Positions 63,044 through 64,000 of a stretch of DNA of 64,000 nucleotides are shown in pieces. The stretch spans positions 744,001-808,000 of the forward strand of contig NZ_LJYX01000017.1 of assembly GCF_001440345.1 (NCBI RefSeq), given 5' to 3'. Each line of letters starts with the position of its first letter. Positions within the stretch are counted from its first letter, which is position 1. The notes under the pieces are model-generated. The model was not told the origin of the DNA. It saw only the letters and a list, made by a program, of their open reading frames with translations, and did no database searches. The DNA comes from Colwellia sp. TT2012 (lineage in GTDB: Bacteria > Pseudomonadota > Gammaproteobacteria > Enterobacterales > Alteromonadaceae). The position numbers were made by a program, and so were the translations under genes.

Positions 63044-64000
63044 ATGGCTAAACACGCTTTAACGACCGCTGAGCAATTAGCACGCGAAGAATTAATTGCT
63101 ATGGTGCCTTATCAATCGGCACGACGTCTATTTTCTAGCGCTGATGCTCAAGAAGATAAAGTATGGCTGAACGCAAATGAAGCACCAGGCAAAGGTCAAT
63201 ATCAGTTATCCGCGATAAATATCAATCGCTACCCGGATTTTCAGCCCGATTGTTTAATTTCAGCCTATAGCGAATATTCAGGCTTAGCAAAAGATAAAAT
63301 CCTAGCAACACGAGGCGCAGATGAAGGCATAGAGCTTATCATTCGCAGTTTTTGTAAAGCATACCAAGACACCATTTTAATATGTCCACCCACTTACGGC
63401 ATGTACGCTATTAGTGCCGAGAATCACGGTGCTGCGGTTATTAAAGTAGCGCTAAACTCCGCTGACTTAACGCTAGATTTAGACGGTTTGCAACAGCAAG
63501 TGGGTAAAGTGAAAGTGGTGTTTTTATGTTCGCCGGGTAATCCAACGGGTAATTTACTACCAAAAGCACAAATACTAGCCGCTATTGAATTGTTTAAAGG
63601 CAGTGCCATGGTGGTGATTGATGAAGCTTATATTGAGTTTTCACCTGAGTATTCATGCACTAAATTATTAAGTGACTTTGATAATGTCATTGTGCTTAGA
63701 ACCTTATCAAAAGCATTTGCACTTGCTGGTCTTCGTTGTGGTTTTACCTTAGCAAATAATGACGTAATTACCTTGCTGAGTAAGATTATTGCCCCCTACC
63801 CTATTGCGGCACCCGTAGCGGAAATTGCTAGCCAAGTCTTAACGAACGATTTAGCCATAATGAAAACTAGGGTAAAGCAAACCAAAGTATTACGTGAACA
63901 GTTAAATAACTGGCTTACTGAGCAAAACTGGTGTTGTCATGTTTTTACCAGCGATGCAAATTTTGTCCTATTTCGTTGTACTAGCGCAGAGGATAAAGCC
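63044..64000 (+). CDS. hisC: Histidinol-phosphate aminotransferase, 5' part
   Basis: The gene runs off the right edge; 319 codons are visible without a stop. The PLP-dependent fold-type I enzyme transaminates imidazole-acetol phosphate. NEAPGKGQYQL, RYPDFQPD, RGADEGIELIIRSF, CSPGNPTGN, DEAYIEFS and TLSKAFALAGLRCGF (with the PLP lysine) are all in place. AAGGAG lies 7 nt before the ATG, and the hisD stop is 2 nt upstream, so the his genes form one operon. Confidence 0.96.
   Translation, partial: MAKHALTTAEQLAREELIAMVPYQSARRLFSSADAQEDKVWLNANEAPGKGQYQLSAININRYPDFQPDCLISAYSEYSGLAKDKILATRGADEGIELIIRSFCKAYQDTILICPPTYGMYAISAENHGAAVIKVALNSADLTLDLDGLQQQVGKVKVVFLCSPGNPTGNLLPKAQILAAIELFKGSAMVVIDEAYIEFSPEYSCTKLLSDFDNVIVLRTLSKAFALAGLRCGFTLANNDVITLLSKIIAPYPIAAPVAEIASQVLTNDLAIMKTRVKQTKVLREQLNNWLTEQNWCCHVFTSDANFVLFRCTSAEDKA

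Noticed and set aside
1..64000. CRISPR array, prophage, integron or restriction-modification system
   Set aside because: No spaced direct repeats with unique spacers, no phage structural genes, no attC array and no recognisable restriction or methylase genes were seen in the window.

Overview
The window looks like chromosome from a cold-adapted marine Alteromonadales gammaproteobacterium, most likely Colwellia or a close relative. This rests on the AT-rich sequence, the content and order of core genes (grpE-dnaK-dnaJ, nadK-recN-bamE, rnfH/ratA/smpB/ssrA, tkt-epd-pgk-fba, hisGDC), and protein families typical of that order (SO_0444-type permease, VC0807 family, FlgO family). The assignment is by recognition; no search was run.

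Layout. 1-2.7 kb: a partial NAD-kinase-like gene, epmC, nhaA and an Lrp-family regulator, followed by a small MITE-like element. 2.9-7.3 kb: grpE, dnaK and dnaJ on the minus strand, with clear sigma-32 promoters before grpE and dnaK. 7.4-13 kb: nadK, recN (LexA box), bamE, rnfH-ratA, smpB and tmRNA. 13-20 kb: accessory DNA, including two minus-strand genes of unknown role bracketed by a degenerate duplication of the tmRNA downstream flank, a fused MFS/spermidine-synthase protein, a VC0807-family membrane protein and a dead REP-associated transposase inside inverted repeats. 20-27.2 kb: a chaperone-usher-like pilus locus (DUF4402 pilin, chaperone, 1168-residue usher with SPOR-like repeats at its C terminus, small secreted protein) and a lipoprotein. 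27.2-31.6 kb: sparse, repeat-bearing DNA with three FlgO-family lipoprotein genes. 31.6-38.5 kb: a ZntR-like regulator and Cu/Zn permease behind a textbook MerR-type promoter, a phosphoribosyltransferase, a GbsR/MarR regulator with an FNR box upstream of cytochrome bd genes, a second MITE-like element and an FKBP isomerase. 38.6-47.4 kb: LexA-controlled umuDC, an ECF sigma factor with two unknown partners, adhP, tRNA-Arg(CCU), a 45-residue peptide gene and a degenerate MASE1/CHASE sensor kinase. 47.6-57.6 kb: tkt, epd, pgk, fba, a DUF481 protein, ettA, a PilZ protein and a gcvR-like gene. 57.8-64 kb: yoaA, a hypothetical gene, and the his operon (hisL leader and attenuator, hisG, hisD, 5' part of hisC).

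The most unusual signal is a structured intergenic element present three times: in the 3' untranslated regions of grpE and dnaK, and after hisG. Each copy starts 17-27 nt after a stop codon, lies in the same orientation relative to transcription, keeps a GUAC-UCA core, and has stems whose sequence differs but whose pairing is retained. Also notable are the SPOR-tailed usher, the histidine kinase lacking its phospho-acceptor histidine, the ssrA-flank duplication, and the three AAACGAAA repeats at exact 11-bp spacing before fba.
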